From: Lycium barbarum
Taxonomy: Eukaryota > Streptophyta > Magnoliopsida > Solanales > Solanaceae
NCBI RefSeq assembly: GCF_019175385.1
Contig: NC_083344.1
Span: 57,536,782 to 57,600,781 of the forward strand
Direction of reading: 5' to 3'
DNA length: 64,000 nucleotides
The translations under genes were made by a program, and so were the position numbers. The notes beneath the pieces are model-generated. The model saw only the letters and a list, made by a program, of their open reading frames with translations, did no database searches and was not told the origin of the DNA. Below are positions 1 to 12,391 of this stretch, in pieces; the stretch's first letter is position 1, and each line of letters starts with the position of its first letter.

Positions 1-1484
1 AGGATACGATAAAATCAAAGGGGTGAATAAAAGAAGGGAAAGGAGTATGACAAGATAAGCTACGAGCGAGCGTTAGTACGGATGAGATATGTAAAGCATA
101 ATGAACCAGGAGGAGGAAATATTATAACTAAGATTGGACATATTTTATACAAGTTGTACAAGAATAGCTATATAACCTACGAATATTTGTATGCTAAGAA
201 TAAGACCAAGTGAATACATGATAAGAAGAGTGTGGTTGCGATATTTTGGATACATTAAGGAAAGGTGTAAGATGGTTTGAATCAAAGTACCGAGATAGGA
301 TTAGTATTGGGGGCAAAAGCCATAGTTGAGCCCCGATATCAATTGAAAGATACACGAGAAGAATGTAAGGTCTGCATAAAGACTAGTGAGACGACGCTAA
401 GGTATCTCTTGGGCTGATTTGAGCGCCTTCGCATATTCTTGTAAAGATTGCAACATAATGTGTGACAGAAAAACTAAGAACAAAATCTGAGTAAAAAGGC
501 AATAGAAGAGTTTGAATCAAAAATAAAGAAACGACGCGAGATAATATGCCTAAAATGTTACAAGTTGGGTTAAGGGAAGTTGTGAAATGGTTTAACCGAG
601 ACGATCAGAACAAGCGGGTTACTGGTTACTGGATGACAGTGAATTTATATGTAAAATCAAAAGAAATTCTTTCAGAATTATACCAGTTAATAATAGACAG
701 ATCACAGAGCAGCTATGTGAAGTTATAATATGAGGGAACTCTAGCGCTACTTGATAGCCAACCCTAAAGATAGGGATCAAGAGCTAAAAAACAAAGTGAC
801 AGTTAAAAACCTTTAAAAAGAAAGTCGGAAAGTGACACACGATGCTGAATATTCCAGAATACGGACTGTAATAGCAGAGCAAGGCAAGGTTATTAGAGTA
901 AAATAATGTTACACCCTAGGAAATTTCATATTATTCGTAGAGTCTGCGAAGGGTCTACAAGTTACCAGAGGTATGAAATACTCCAAGGATTGTAAAGTCT
1001 AATAAATCGATGAGAGATGTCTGTGTGTTATAAGATCTTATTTAAAAATTAGAAGGTAAAGTGAAGTGAACGATACATCATCTTAAGGGAGTAACTATAG
1101 AAGAAGAAAGAGTCGAGTTATGACTAAGTGCACCATGAATACAAGTCCGAATCAATCAATGACAGTACAACTGAACAGTATACAGACAAGAGAGAGAGTA
1201 ACATTTCAGCGGAAGAGCTCGCGATACAACTGACAACCAACTGCAAAATAAGGACGAGAGTAAAGACAACGACGTGGAATTATTACCTCGAGAGGCGAGA
1301 GTAAGAGGGGATATTACGGGAATGGTTACTTAGAGACCTAGAATGCGTTATAGGGAATTAAAGGGAATCGACCAATGAAAGAGGCATATGAAGAGCATAA
1401 TTAAATAAGAGAACACTCGAAAAAGTATTGAGAGTCCAGGACCCGTTTAACATTTGAGGACGAATTTTCTAAAGGGGGGAAGGA
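1..1484 (+). mobile_element. 3' internal region of gypsy-type LTR element C
   Basis: This is the internal DNA just upstream of the plus-strand 3' LTR that begins at 1485. It ends in a polypurine tract (about 1471-1484) preceded by the CATTTGAGGACGAATTTTCT motif, which has close counterparts beside the LTRs of elements A, B, D and E. No gag, RT or integrase reading frame is recognisable. The longest frame (546-728, 60 codons) shows no family signature, and the plus strand is strikingly rich in A and G. The element is therefore either non-autonomous or very decayed. Its 5' part lies outside the window. Confidence 0.7.
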
Positions 1485-3547
1485 TGTCATACCCCGTATT
1501 TTTGTACGTTGGATTATTCGTAAGTCAATCGACGTAAGTTCAAGGACTTTTGAACCCGATTTTTAATAAGTGCATGATTTGTTGTAAATTATAATTAGTG
1601 TAGAAATATTATTGGAGATTAGGGATTAATTAACCATGATTATATTATTAAGTGGGGATTATTTATTAATTAAGATTAATTAGGTTAGTTAATTAGGGAA
1701 TTAGGTGGGCCCCACCGAATTCTAATAAAAAAATATAAAAAAAATACAAATTGATGATTCATTGTGATAGAGCACGTATCCTATGGATGGACACCATATA
1801 TAAATCCATGTTGATGACTAATGTGGCTATTCATCTTTCATTTGCAAATTGTAGCTAAATTGAATAAAAAATAAAAAAAGGTGCAAAGCCATGGTTGCCA
1901 AGCTCTAGCTCTCGGCCATGGCAGCCCCTTTGTAAAAAACAAATCTTCTTCCTATTAAATTCCAAGGTATTTTACACGTCCAAGGAGGTGGTAGCAACAT
2001 AAGGGATTGAATTGAGGAAGAGGAAATAGTGCAATTGGTGCAAGTGAGTGTAGAATTTGCTCCAATTAGATTAAGGTAAGACCTTCTCTTTTTATGGTAT
2101 AATTGGATTAATGGTGTTGTAATGGAAAGGTTAAAATTGTATTAGACGAAATTGGGAGTAAGAAATTGCATGAATTCGTTGGTATTAGGAGTTGAGTTGA
2201 ATTGGAGTTGTTTCGATTTAATCGAGTTTAATTGTTGTTGGTGTCGCTGATTGTGTGATGCAAGTGAAGGAATTATGATAATTAAGGTTGTAGTTGTTAT
2301 ATGTAATTGTTGAAATATGAATTGGATTAAATGTTCTTAGAGTTGTGGGTTGTTCTTGTTGAGTTGAAAGATTAAAAGTGTAATTTTATGTTCATGTGTT
2401 GTTGTTCTTGTTGTTGTCATGTTGTTGGTGATATGGCTCCTAAATTTGGAGGAAAGAAGTGTATAGCGTATTGTATACAAAGCGTATGTTGGTCTGTTTG
2501 GTGTATAAACTTAGGTGTTAATGATTTGGATTGGAAAAGGGTTAAGAAAGGTTATTGGGTTGTTTGAGTTGTTTATGGGCTGGATTTTAAGGATTTGATA
2601 TGAATATTTCTATTATTGTTGTTGTTGGTATTTCAGTGATAACAGGAGATTAATTTGAAGTTCGGGTTAGGCGAGTTATATAGATGAAATGCTGCTCGAT
2701 TTCCATTAAGTTCTTAGCTAACCAAAATCCTAATCAAGAAAGTATGAACTAAAGAATGATTCCTATAAGTGATTGGTTGAGGATTTATAAGCTAGAAAGT
2801 ATAGTTTACTAACGATAGCGTTACGTTCATATTAACTAAGCTAAAGGGGCGACGAGGCACACTTGGTTACGGTTAACCTATAGCAGGTATGTAAAGCTAA
2901 CCCTTCTTTCTTTTTGGCATGATCCATATGAAACAAACAGACGACAAATGTTTAACTCCAAAGAAGATCCTATTCTTAGAGACACTAGGATGGTTAATGT
3001 TCTTGATTTCCAGAACCTATTTCATTATGTCTTGATACGTGTCTATGATTCCAGCCGTCCTATTTTGATATAATCCATAGTGACATTCGAAGGGTACTTG
3101 ATATGACTGTTTTCTTGATTTTCAAATGATGGTTCATTTTGATTATTCTATTGAGTCATAGATATGATTTAGTTTGCATATGGTTGCTCACTACTCTGCT
3201 CGTGCATGCCTCAATATATCTTTCACTGAGTCCCGAGCCAGGATACGTTTTCGTGCACAGTTTCACTGCATTGTTCACTGAGTCCCACACTAGAGGGCCG
3301 GGATACGGTATATATATATATATATATGATGATATGATGATGTGATGATGTGATTGTAGCGCCAAGGATGGTACGTGATGACTTTATTCACCGAGTCACA
3401 TGGTGGGCCGGATATGATATATGACATTGATATGCATGTTTTACATTTTATAAGGCAAGTGTATTGGTATTTTGAAAGTCATACGTGTCTCCTGTAATTT
3501 CTATTTCAGTCATGATCCTCCTTATTGTGTTTCATGCTTTATATACT

Positions 3548-3615
3548 CCGTACATATCTCGTACTGACCCCCTTTCTTCGAGGGGGGGGGGGGGCTGCTT
3601 TTCATGCCCGCAGGT
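3548..3615 (+). promoter_or_regulatory. conserved LTR double stem-loop module (element C)
   Basis: A GTAC...GTAC hairpin is followed by a C-run/G-run hairpin (G-run expanded to twelve here), then CTGC, ATGCCCGCAG and GT. The same arrangement recurs in the LTRs of S, A, B, D, G, F and I. The role is unknown; possibilities are RNA 3'-end control, a splice donor context or packaging. Confidence 0.6.
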
Positions 3616-3869
3616 ACGGATACTCGATTTGGTGATCCTCCAGCTTAGGATTTCCACTCAGCTGTCTTGGAGAGCTCCATTGTTCCGGAGCCTAGAATTT
3701 TGGTACAGATCTTTGATGTATATATATATGTTTATCCAGGGGTACGACGGGGCCCTGTCCCGTCATATTTCACTATCGATACTCTTAGAGGTATGTAGAC
3801 ATATGTGTGGGTTGTGTAAAAGTTTGTTCAGCTGTGTCTATACGATGTGCTATGGATATGTTCGTCTGT

Positions 3870-3988
3870 AATGGCAGCCTTGCCGGCTTGCATATGGCAT
3901 TGATCTGTAATGGCAGCCTTGTCGGCTTGTCTATGGTATTGATATGTTGTGGCAGCCTTGTCGGCTTGCGTATCATATTATGTTTTGC
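3870..3988 (+). repeat. 39-bp tandem repeat, 3 units, in LTR C
   Basis: Three units contain the core TGGCAGCCTTGTCGGCTTG, with starts near 3870, 3909 and 3948. The inverse of the same unit is present six times in the 5' LTR of element B (26834-27066), so copy number varies between members of one LTR family. Confidence 0.8.
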
Positions 3989-4020
3989 TTAGTTGTGACT
4001 CCTCAGGAGACAGGTTATTT

Positions 4021-4022
<2 letters not shown>

Positions 4023-4063
<41 letters not shown>
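4023..4063 (+). repeat. (AT)n microsatellite
   Basis: About twenty uninterrupted AT dinucleotides near the end of the left part of LTR C. A shorter (TA)n tract lies at 3309-3328. Confidence 0.9.
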
Positions 4064-4068
<5 letters not shown>

Positions 4069-4177
4069 ACGTTATGAACCTTTGGAGTTCTTTTGCAAGT
4101 TTCCATATTGTTCATAGATTCAGTTTGACTATATCTAACAGGTACGTATGTGAGTGTCCAGCTCGGGCACTAGTCAT

Positions 4178-7100
4178 TGTCACACCCCAATTCCACTAGG
4201 GTGTGATGGGCACCCGACCCCATATCCGGAGCCGAGCGAACCCACAGATTCTTATTACACACCTAATTTCTTCAGACGCTGAAAATCAGATAAAAGTAAA
4301 ATACATATTAAGCTTTCGAAATCCATCTTTTATCGTTCTCAATTTTAGGCAAAGTCCGTAATTATATAAAATTTACTACATAACACAAAATGACATATCG
4401 GCTGATGGAGCTGCTTACAGACTGACTATCATTACCCACGACGCTGTCTGCAAAGTCTCTAATACTGATCAGACATCACAGCATACATACTCTGACTCGG
4501 CAGCACTCCTGGAGGAAATGGAGCCCGCCAATCCACCGGATCATCTTCAGCTAATCTCGTCTATCCATTTGTGGGTACCTGCACGGCATGAAACGCAGCC
4601 CCCGAAGAATAGGGGTCAGTACGGAATATGTACTGAGTATGTAAGGCATGAGTACAGAAAACGAAACCATGACTGAGACAGATAGAACAACATACAAATA
4701 GCTTATCCAGAATACCAAACACTTATTATTTTTCTTTTCCAGACACGAATCATACTTACTCATCTCGTATGCCAGACGGATTACAAAACGTACAAATTAC
4801 TCAAATGATGTCATATAACAAACGGAATACAGAATATACGAAAGGTCAGAATGCTTACTCTCCAACACAAGTCATGCATATCGGAATCGGATATCATATC
4901 ACATACGCGGTAACCCCGGGGACATATACCACGCCGGGACAAATACCATATCATACATACGGTAACCTCGGGGACAAATAACACGCCGAGGGACCGGTCA
5001 CATCCTATCATATACATGGTAACCTCGGGGACAGGTAACACGCCGAGGAACCGGTGAACAATGCCAAGGGATGCGTACGATAACATAGGAACGTGGTCGC
5101 CACTCCTACCTTTGGCGCCACAACACATCATATTTCAGAAAATTTGCTCCGATCTCCGTCACACATCATAACATAACCACGGTACCCGGGGGCGGACAGA
5201 TAACACGGCACCCCGAGCCCGGACACATCATACTTCATAATATATCCTCGGTAACCGGGGACGGACATATAACACAGTACCCCGGAACCGGACAAATCAT
5301 ACTTCGGAATTCATATATGGAACCCGGCCCTCAACAGAGGACTCGGCGAACCATCCGTACGATACATACCGGCCCGGGACTCGGTGAAGGAAATCATAAC
5401 ATATGCACGAGCAGAATAGTGAGAAACCGAATGCACATAATTCAGACTCAATAGATTAATCAAACATATTCTCAGAATATCCATATCAGATTACTTATTA
5501 CAGAATACTTATGTCAAATCACTTTTATCAGAATATTTCTATCAAAGTACTTATATCGCTTTTACTCAATCAGGATACATATTCCAAATTACTTGTAGCA
5601 TAATCTCTCATATTAGAACACTTATACCAAATACTCTCATCAGGATATTTATATCAGAATGTTCAGACCAACGTACTTATGTCAGAATACGGATGTCAGA
5701 TTTGCTTAAGTCAGGATTCACCTATCCAGGTTATTAGTTGCCTATATTAGGGAGAACATACAGATCACAAATAGACTCGGGATCATAGAATGGAATAACC
5801 CAAAGTATATATCAATGTCATACCCTACTTAGCTCTAGGACATGCCAAAAGAATGAAAGGGTAAGCCTTACATACCTGCGCCGCGACCAACTAGTTACGC
5901 TTGTGCCTCCAACTTGTTAATCTACATTCAAGGGAGTTCACACATTCATTAGATCCTTCGTCAAATACTTGCCTCAACCTTTCAATGCATTCATTTATAT
6001 TCTGCCAAAATTTCGGCAGCATCTCCCCTGTAAATGTACCAACCCCGAGAATACGGCTCGGCTCCAAATCAACAACAACAATCCGGGAATTTGACCCGGC
6101 CACAATATCAACAACAATGACAACAAACATTCTAACAACATCGACCATTAATGTAAACGCACTTTAACATCAACAACCTTCTTTCGCATAATGCGACGAC
6201 ATTCCAATTACGTTCAAATCAACATATATAATCAATCCAAAACCATTCAAACATGATTCCATAACATTTCCAACAATCCACAAAATTTTCCAACACAACC
6301 CGAAACCTTCCAAGTCCAAGGAAATATCACAACACATTTCTTTCTTCAAAATTCACAAACTACACCAACAAACCACACTTTAACAACATTATTATCATAA
6401 TTACAAGAAACTACATTTGATTCAAATTGGCTTCCAAAAACAGCCCGCAACAATTACGACACCAACTTGGATCATTAAACTCTCATTTACATCACATAAT
6501 CCACAACACAACAACCCAAACATACTAAATAAAATTAGTTCATTATTTGACATGCAAAACAGTCCATTTTCGGCCACAACACCTACACCCCTATTTTCAT
6601 GAATTTCCATCCTTTTCCATATAACACAACTCACACACACGGCCAACATACTACATATACTCGGCCATACCATGCATTTACAACTACAACTTCAACATGC
6701 ATGATTTCATACCTTCCGTTCATTTTTCATTATGGGATTCACAACACAACAATCAAGCTACTATATCACATTAGCCCATCATACCTACACAAACCAGCCC
6801 ATCATCGATCAACACCACAACACACACATTCCATAATTTTCATGCATTCCCTACACGTTACTACAACACACAAACATGTTGAATGCAAACTAATTCATCA
6901 CCCCAACACAACTCTACATACACATTGTTAGTCACACATATACATGGCCAAACATACATAACACCATATTTTTACGAACTTCATTCATTTCTACATTCCA
7001 CAACATCCACAAGTCACACATCACACATGAAAATTCAAGATTAAATCTTACCTCTTCCAACCAACTTCTCCTACGGCTAACTTGTAATTGTGAAAACGGA

Positions 7101-7742
7101 TGCCTCTCTTGCTCCAACAACTACTTCACGTTGACGAGGGCCTTCTAATTAGTAGAGAAACTTGAAGAGACAAATTTTTCTTGATCAACTTTGAGGGGCA
7201 AGGTTCGGCCAGCCCCTCCTTGGCCGAACCCCTCCATTTTTTTGCTCTCTTTTTCTTTCTTCTTGCTTTCTTTCTTTCCACTCCTTCTTAAAAAATGACC
7301 ACCCCATGTCTATATATATATATGTATATAGTGTAGGCATGTGAGGGTCACATGCCCCTCTCTAGAATATTCCTTCATTTTCCACATTTTTCTTGAAAAT
7401 GAATAAAGGGGACTAATGGCTTCCTTGGCAAGCTTGGTCCACATAGTTTTAAAAATTTACAAATAACCCCCCTTCATTACTTACAATGCACGGCCAACAT
7501 GGCCATTTCATGCACTTTGAAAAATTCCCATTTTGCCCTTAAGCTTCCACATCATTTCCATTGGTCCTTTTGCGCATTTCTCTTTTCGCCCTTAACCTCT
7601 CTCAATATTCCCATACTAGTAATGACCATAAATAATATTTCCAACAACTCGTGTATTAAAATAATTTTTGAAACATAGCCTTGTTCTTAACTTCTCTCCA
7701 TTGTCTTGAATTTTCCGAACGTACGAAGTACGGGCTATAACA
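4178..7742 (-). mobile_element. solo LTR S (gypsy), inserted in LTR C
   Basis: This 3565-bp LTR reads TGTTATAGCCCGTACTTCG... to ...GGGGTGTGACA on the minus strand. It is flanked by the perfect 5-bp duplication GTCAT (4173-4177 and 7743-7747), with no internal domain, so it is a solo LTR left by recombination between two LTRs. It resembles the LTRs of element D: it carries the inverse of the TGCCGAAATTTCGG and AAGGCTTACCCTTTCTTTC blocks found there. It interrupts LTR C only 24 bp before that LTR's end. Open frames inside it (for example 5901-6167, 6599-6931) look like chance frames in low-complexity CA/AT-rich DNA. Confidence 0.9.
4575..4636 (-). promoter_or_regulatory. conserved LTR double stem-loop module (solo LTR S)
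   Basis: On the minus strand, CAGTAC-ATATTCC-GTACTG is followed by a CCCC/GGGG hairpin, CTGCGTTTCATGCC and CAG/GT. Same order and spacing as in the other LTRs. Confidence 0.65.
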
Positions 7743-7771
7743 GTCATGGCCCATGGGATTGGGTCGTGACA

Positions 7772-8685
7772 TTTCGCCTTCAAGGTACCTTTTCGCCTTT
7801 CAAGGTGCCTCTTCACCTTTCGGGTCTATAAATACTTAGCTTCACAAATTTAGTGATATTCACAATTACCCTGCTTCATGAATTTAGTAACATTCACAAT
7901 TCACTTTCATTACCCAAATGACCAAAGGACAAATTCACTATAGATCAAGTGAACGACCTACCAAACAACTTACCAAATGGCGTACCAAATGGTCTACCAA
8001 ATGGCATAGCTCCAGCACCCCCGGTTATGTAGACCGAATGATAAGCCGATTGTTAAGGGATTTTGGAAGTCTTGAAGTGACATAAGGGATGTGCAACATG
8101 ATATCAACCGATGTAACGCTAGATATTGGGATTATGAGGGACGGTTTGAAGAACTCAACAAGGCCGTCAGAAGAATAGAGAGGATACTCACTATACCTCT
8201 CGTGGAAAGAGGATATGCTCTTACAAACTTCAACAGCCCTACCAATTCTCCCCTTCATGATGTCTATTTCTTTAATTGTAAAGCGAATTTAGTATTCTCC
8301 CTCAGGTGTAATCATTCATATTATATTAATGCTACTAATAATATTGTCTAATTCTATTTTGTATTACATCCAGTTTTCGGTATAAATTTATTTTGCCCAT
8401 GTTCAGTCCTAAATTAGACTTTACAATTTGTCAATTGGTCTAGTTTGAAATCTAAATATTGAAATCTGAAATTCTAATAAACGTAGAGGTGGTCTAGTGA
8501 TCAGTTTGCCTATCATCGATTCTAAATATGTAACATAACAGGAACACTAAATAGTTGTTAATTCAATACCTTGACAATACAATAGAAATTCCAAGCTCAC
8601 AACACAACACAACAAATTGAAGAAGTTCAAACAAAAAAAATTAGAACACAACATTGAAAATTATAACAACTTGAGGGAAAACAAA
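7772..8685. other. unassigned DNA between LTR C and the zinc-knuckle remnant
   Basis: Nothing here was recognised. It begins with three imperfect copies of a TTTCGCCTTTCAAGGT-like motif (7772-7822). Two overlapping frames (8025-8258 minus, 8091-8351 plus) have no family signature. Confidence 0.5.
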
Positions 8686-8830
8686 TCAGTCTTCATTGTG
8701 TGACAAAGATTTTGGGCAGTTGGTCTTCTTGTGGCCATAATTTTTGCACATCGAGCATTTATATCTACTCTTCCCGGATACACATGCTTCCTTGATATCC
8801 ATAGTAAGGCTTCGACGCCATTTTCACTGA
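8686..8830 (-). pseudogene. CCHC zinc-knuckle C-terminal fragment, possible MULE/FAR1-type transposase
   Basis: Reading the minus strand to a TGA at 8686-8688 gives a basic peptide containing CSMCKNYGHKKTNC, a perfect CX2CX4HX4C zinc knuckle about 15 residues before the stop. The frame can be followed upstream at least to an ATG at 8800-8802 and somewhat beyond. No SWIM or transposase core was recognised nearby. Such a knuckle close to the C-terminus is common in plant Mutator-like transposases and FAR1-related proteins, and it also occurs in retroviral-type gag. The assignment is an inference from one short motif, and the fragment is almost certainly non-functional. Confidence 0.35.
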
Positions 8831-9045
8831 CAATGAGTTATTTTCATGAAAGCTAGCATCAAGCATTTACAAACAATGTTTGCCCATATAAAAACTTCGT
8901 GTCATCGATAAGATTTTGGCTGAGCTATGTTGAAACCATATCTACTCGGATGAACCATATTTGTCGAAACCAATGACAAAATCGTCGCCATTTTCCTGAC
9001 AAGGATTATTCCTTGATTGTTCAGCAAATAATGGTGGGGGGTGAT

Positions 9046-11515
9046 TGTCACGACCCAGCTAGGGGCCGTGACGGGTACCCGGGGCTAGCCACCGAGCACC
9101 GCTCGTTCTACTACTCGTCTTTCTCAATTAATGCTCTTTTATCAACTTTTATACTCGAATGGTAAGAAAATCATATTTCATATGGAAACATACTTACTTT
9201 TATATACATTTGCCTCTCGGCCATCAAAATAATATATACATATAATAGCATCTCGTGAGACCATCTAACCCACGCTGCGTATCTATGAGCCTCTACTGGA
9301 GTGCTAAACATAAGGACGGGAAAAGACCCTGTCATGCCCAAAAATACATATACATGACTATATACACAAAAGAATAATCAAGCACCTCCGGGACAAAGGA
9401 GTGCTTTCAATCAGCTGACAGCTACTACGAATCTGGGTCGAGCTCTCCTCCCTGTCTACCTTTGGGCATGAACACATCATCCAAAGAAAACGGACGTCAG
9501 TACGAACATTGTACTGAGTATGAGAGGCATAAACAAAGAAGTAAGACAATGACATAAAGGAAACATCGATATGGAAAATTTTTATCTGGTTGTTCAAGTA
9601 TAAAGAAAATAAGCCATGCTATCTTACTACTCATCATCATATCATATGCGCATAAGTATAAGCTGCCCGCCCATATAGGTGCGGTGTGGTAATATATAAG
9701 CTGGCCGTCCATATCGAATCGGTGTGATAATCATAACATTAGCCTGCGTCAAGGCCTCCCGCGTCCGGGGTATCAACTCATGCCGCCCACTAGTGGTGTC
9801 TACCCATGCCATTTGGCCATGGTGTATAACATAGCTGCCCGCCTTAGCGGTGACTGCCCGGCCAAATAGGCCTGGTGTTATATCATCATCATACATGCTC
9901 ATCATAATATGCTTATCCTAACATACTTATCATAATACATGCATAAGGCTTATGAACAACTTTACTCTATCGGGGTGACGTAAGGTCGTGATCCCCCGAT
10001 TTCATTATGAAGTAATCATTGACATTCTGCCTCACCTTGAAGGAATTAGAACATAAGGTGAGTGTAAGCAATAACTTACACTATTATCATTATAGAATCA
10101 TCATATCATATCATATCTCTTATCTTATATTGCCATTCATAGATATAGGCTTTTAGCTTTCCGGAATATAGGAAGTCACGAAGAGGAAGGAAAATCATGC
10201 TAGAAGATTCATGCCATTAGACAGAAAGTACTAGCCTCACATACCTTTGACGTTTAACTAAGCTATCGTTCGCTTGTTCTCCTTCGATATCACGTTTCTA
10301 CCTTCAAGAGAGAATTCGCATTAACGTTAGTTAATCGACTATAAGAACGCGTTACTAATTCTAGGGAAAATTGGGCAGTACTTCCTTTGTTTATACTACT
10401 TTCTCCCATGTTCTATATCAACTCCCACACTCTCACAACATTCACAATATTGCAATCAACAATCATCATTTATATACATTGACCACAATCCACCATTTCT
10501 CTTCAATTTCTTCACATTTGTGGTTATAGCTTACTATCGTGTTCCCTCATATATAATACTTATTTCATGGTCTAAATTTCATTTATAACGTATTCATAAT
10601 CACAACACACCAACAGTCATGATTCAACCCAACTACCATCCAACCATGACACTATTCATTCATTAATGACCCATTTCCTATGTCTTTCTACAATTCAAGT
10701 ATCTTAACCTTCCAATACCTTAAACAACATGGTTTAGTCATGAAACCTACCTTAGATGATGGTTGAACAAGCCTTGAATGAAATTACTCCTCTAGCACCA
10801 AAACCCTACTTCACTTTCTTTGGGTTTTCTTGAGAGAGATGAACCTTAGCTAGGTTTCATACACTTTGTCTCATGGATTTGGTGTTATTGATCATGGATT
10901 TCCTTGATTTTCTTGTAATGAAGAGTAGAGAGTACTCTAGAGGTTTCTAGAGAGAAATATCGTGGCAATGAAATGAATTTAATGAGCTTGGGTCTCTTTT
11001 TAATGACTTAAAATCTGATCCGGAATGAACAGTAGCTGAAGTGTACAGTGGTCTTAAACCCAATTTACGGTCCGTATTCCAGTTTACGGGCCATATTTCT
11101 TGGTCGTATTTAAGCATAACAAAACCAGAAAGGTATACTGGGGATCATGGTGATTTACGATCGCAGTTTACGGTCTGTATTCCAAGTCGTATTTAACCAT
11201 TTGAACATTTGACAGAAAGTTGAAGTTTTGTAAGTTGAAATACGACATGGTGGTTTACGGGCCGTATACCACTTTACGGTCCGTATTTCATTTTACGACT
11301 GACTGGGCCAAAGTGTAAATCTGCAACTTTTTCTCACATTTTCAGAACCCATAAGTAGTCGTTGTGGAGCATAACCTATCTCTTATTGCAATTAACTTTG
11401 AAATCTTACTCAGGGTCGTCAAACGTCGTTCCCTTCTTATTAAAACACCATATACTCGTATTCTTCGTTAGTCTATTCATTGTACGTTCACGGGGGAAAT
11501 TTCCGAGGTGTAACA
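9046..11515 (-). mobile_element. 3' LTR of gypsy element A
   Basis: A 2470-bp LTR reading TGTTACACCTCGGAAATTTC... to ...GGGTCGTGACA on the minus strand. Its start directly abuts the polypurine/GAGGACGAATG motif of element A at 11516-11550. It is the same family as solo LTR F (2439 bp, opposite orientation). Both have a cluster of TTTACGG/CCGTAAA inverted motifs 200-500 bp after the LTR start (here 11064-11306) and the double stem-loop (9459-9516). No 5' partner LTR survives, so no target duplication can be checked. Confidence 0.85.
9459..9516 (-). promoter_or_regulatory. conserved LTR double stem-loop module (element A)
   Basis: On the minus strand the first hairpin has GTAC arms. The second stem is CGTCC paired with GGATG (one G-U pair) instead of the C-run/G-run of other families, so the sequence differs but pairing is kept. 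The downstream GTTCATGCCC is conserved. Confidence 0.55.
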
Positions 11516-12359
11516 CTCTTCCCCCCTTTTGGAACATTCGTCCTCGAATGTTAAGTCATCAGAGATTCTATAAAAATTTCGCCAGAGCTTCCCCTGTAAT
11601 ATGGCACTACCATCCTGTCATCTCAACCCATAATATCATTGCCTCACAGGGCTACATCACAATAGCAACATATCTATGGCCACACACGATCAAAAGCATG
11701 AAAAGTAAGCATTTATATACCTTATATCGTTGACGTTTCATCTTGAATTTCTTCTGGGGTTTGAAATAAATACGGGTACTTGGATTTCATACTCCTTCCG
11801 CTTCCTAAGTTATTTCTTCTCGATTGTTGTTTCGCCATACGATTTTAACTGAAGCTACTTCTTTGTTTCGAAGTTTTCGTACTTTCCTGTCTAGAATAGC
11901 AATAGGCACTTCTTCGTAGGTTAGCTTTTCTTTCACTTGCACATCATCTATCGGGAATCTTTGTGGGATCTCCAATACACTTGCGGAGCATCGAAACATG
12001 AAACACTGGGTGGACTAGTTCGAGCTCCGAAGGTAAGTCCAATTCATAGGCGACATGACCCACCTTGCGGATAATTTTATAGGGTCCAACATATCTAGGA
12101 CTTAACTTCCCTCTCTTGCCAAATCTCATCACCCCTTTCATTGGCGACACTTTTAAAAATACCCAATCATCAACCTGAAATTCCAAGTCTCGTCGGCGAT
12201 TGTCTGCATAAGACTTTTGGCGACTTTGGGCTGTTAGCAATCGATCTCGGATCACCTTAACTTTTTCCACCTCTTGCTGAATCAATTCGGGGCCTACCAG
12301 CTGTACTTCTCCTATTTCAAACCATCCGATTAGGGATCTACATTTCCTTCCTAGTGTCT
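11516..12359 (-). pseudogene. element A: truncated integrase C-terminus and chromodomain
   Basis: The minus-strand translation runs from GRKCRSLIGWF through SRQKSYADNRRRDLEF, WVFLKVSPMKGV, KLSPRYVGPYKI and HPVFHVSMLRKCIGDP. This is the integrase C-terminal region of Del/Tekay-type chromoviruses. After MLRKCIGDP the frame shifts (about 11960-11985) and resumes as a chromodomain-like segment with VASVKIVWRNNNREEIT. There a TAG replaces the expected Trp, and further frame damage follows. The polypurine tract and LTR come next. Everything upstream (gag, protease, RT, RNase H, most of integrase) is missing, because the sequence passes straight into element B's LTR at about 12350-12360. Confidence 0.85.
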
Positions 12360-12391
12360 GGGAATCAAGTACATTAGCCATCCTAGTGTCT
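12350..12391. other. illegitimate junction of elements A and B with a duplicated 10-mer
   Basis: Element A homology ends and LTR B homology begins here. The 10-mer CCTAGTGTCT occurs at the junction (12350-12359) and again at its normal place in LTR B (12382-12391). The intact LTR B copy at about 27871 lacks the first one. This looks like templated filler DNA at a deletion end joint. Confidence 0.6.

Larger units (their letters stand above)
1485..7771 (+). mobile_element. 3' LTR of element C, split by a solo LTR
   Basis: The LTR starts TGTCATACCCCGTATTTTTG right after the polypurine tract and ends GGGTCGTGACA at 7771. Removing the insertion at 4178-7742 and one GTCAT copy leaves about 2717 bp. 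That nearly equals the 2723-bp 5' LTR of element B, which matches it in inverse orientation at both ends, so C and B are the same LTR family. Inside are a promoter-like T/A-rich stretch, the conserved double stem-loop (3548-3615), the GACGGG/CCCGTC hairpin (3746-3764) and three 39-bp repeats. Confidence 0.85.

Noticed and set aside
8484..8530. tRNA-like A-box GTGGTCTAGTGATCAG
   Set aside because: The matching B box is poor and no cloverleaf can be drawn; neither a tRNA nor a clear SINE.
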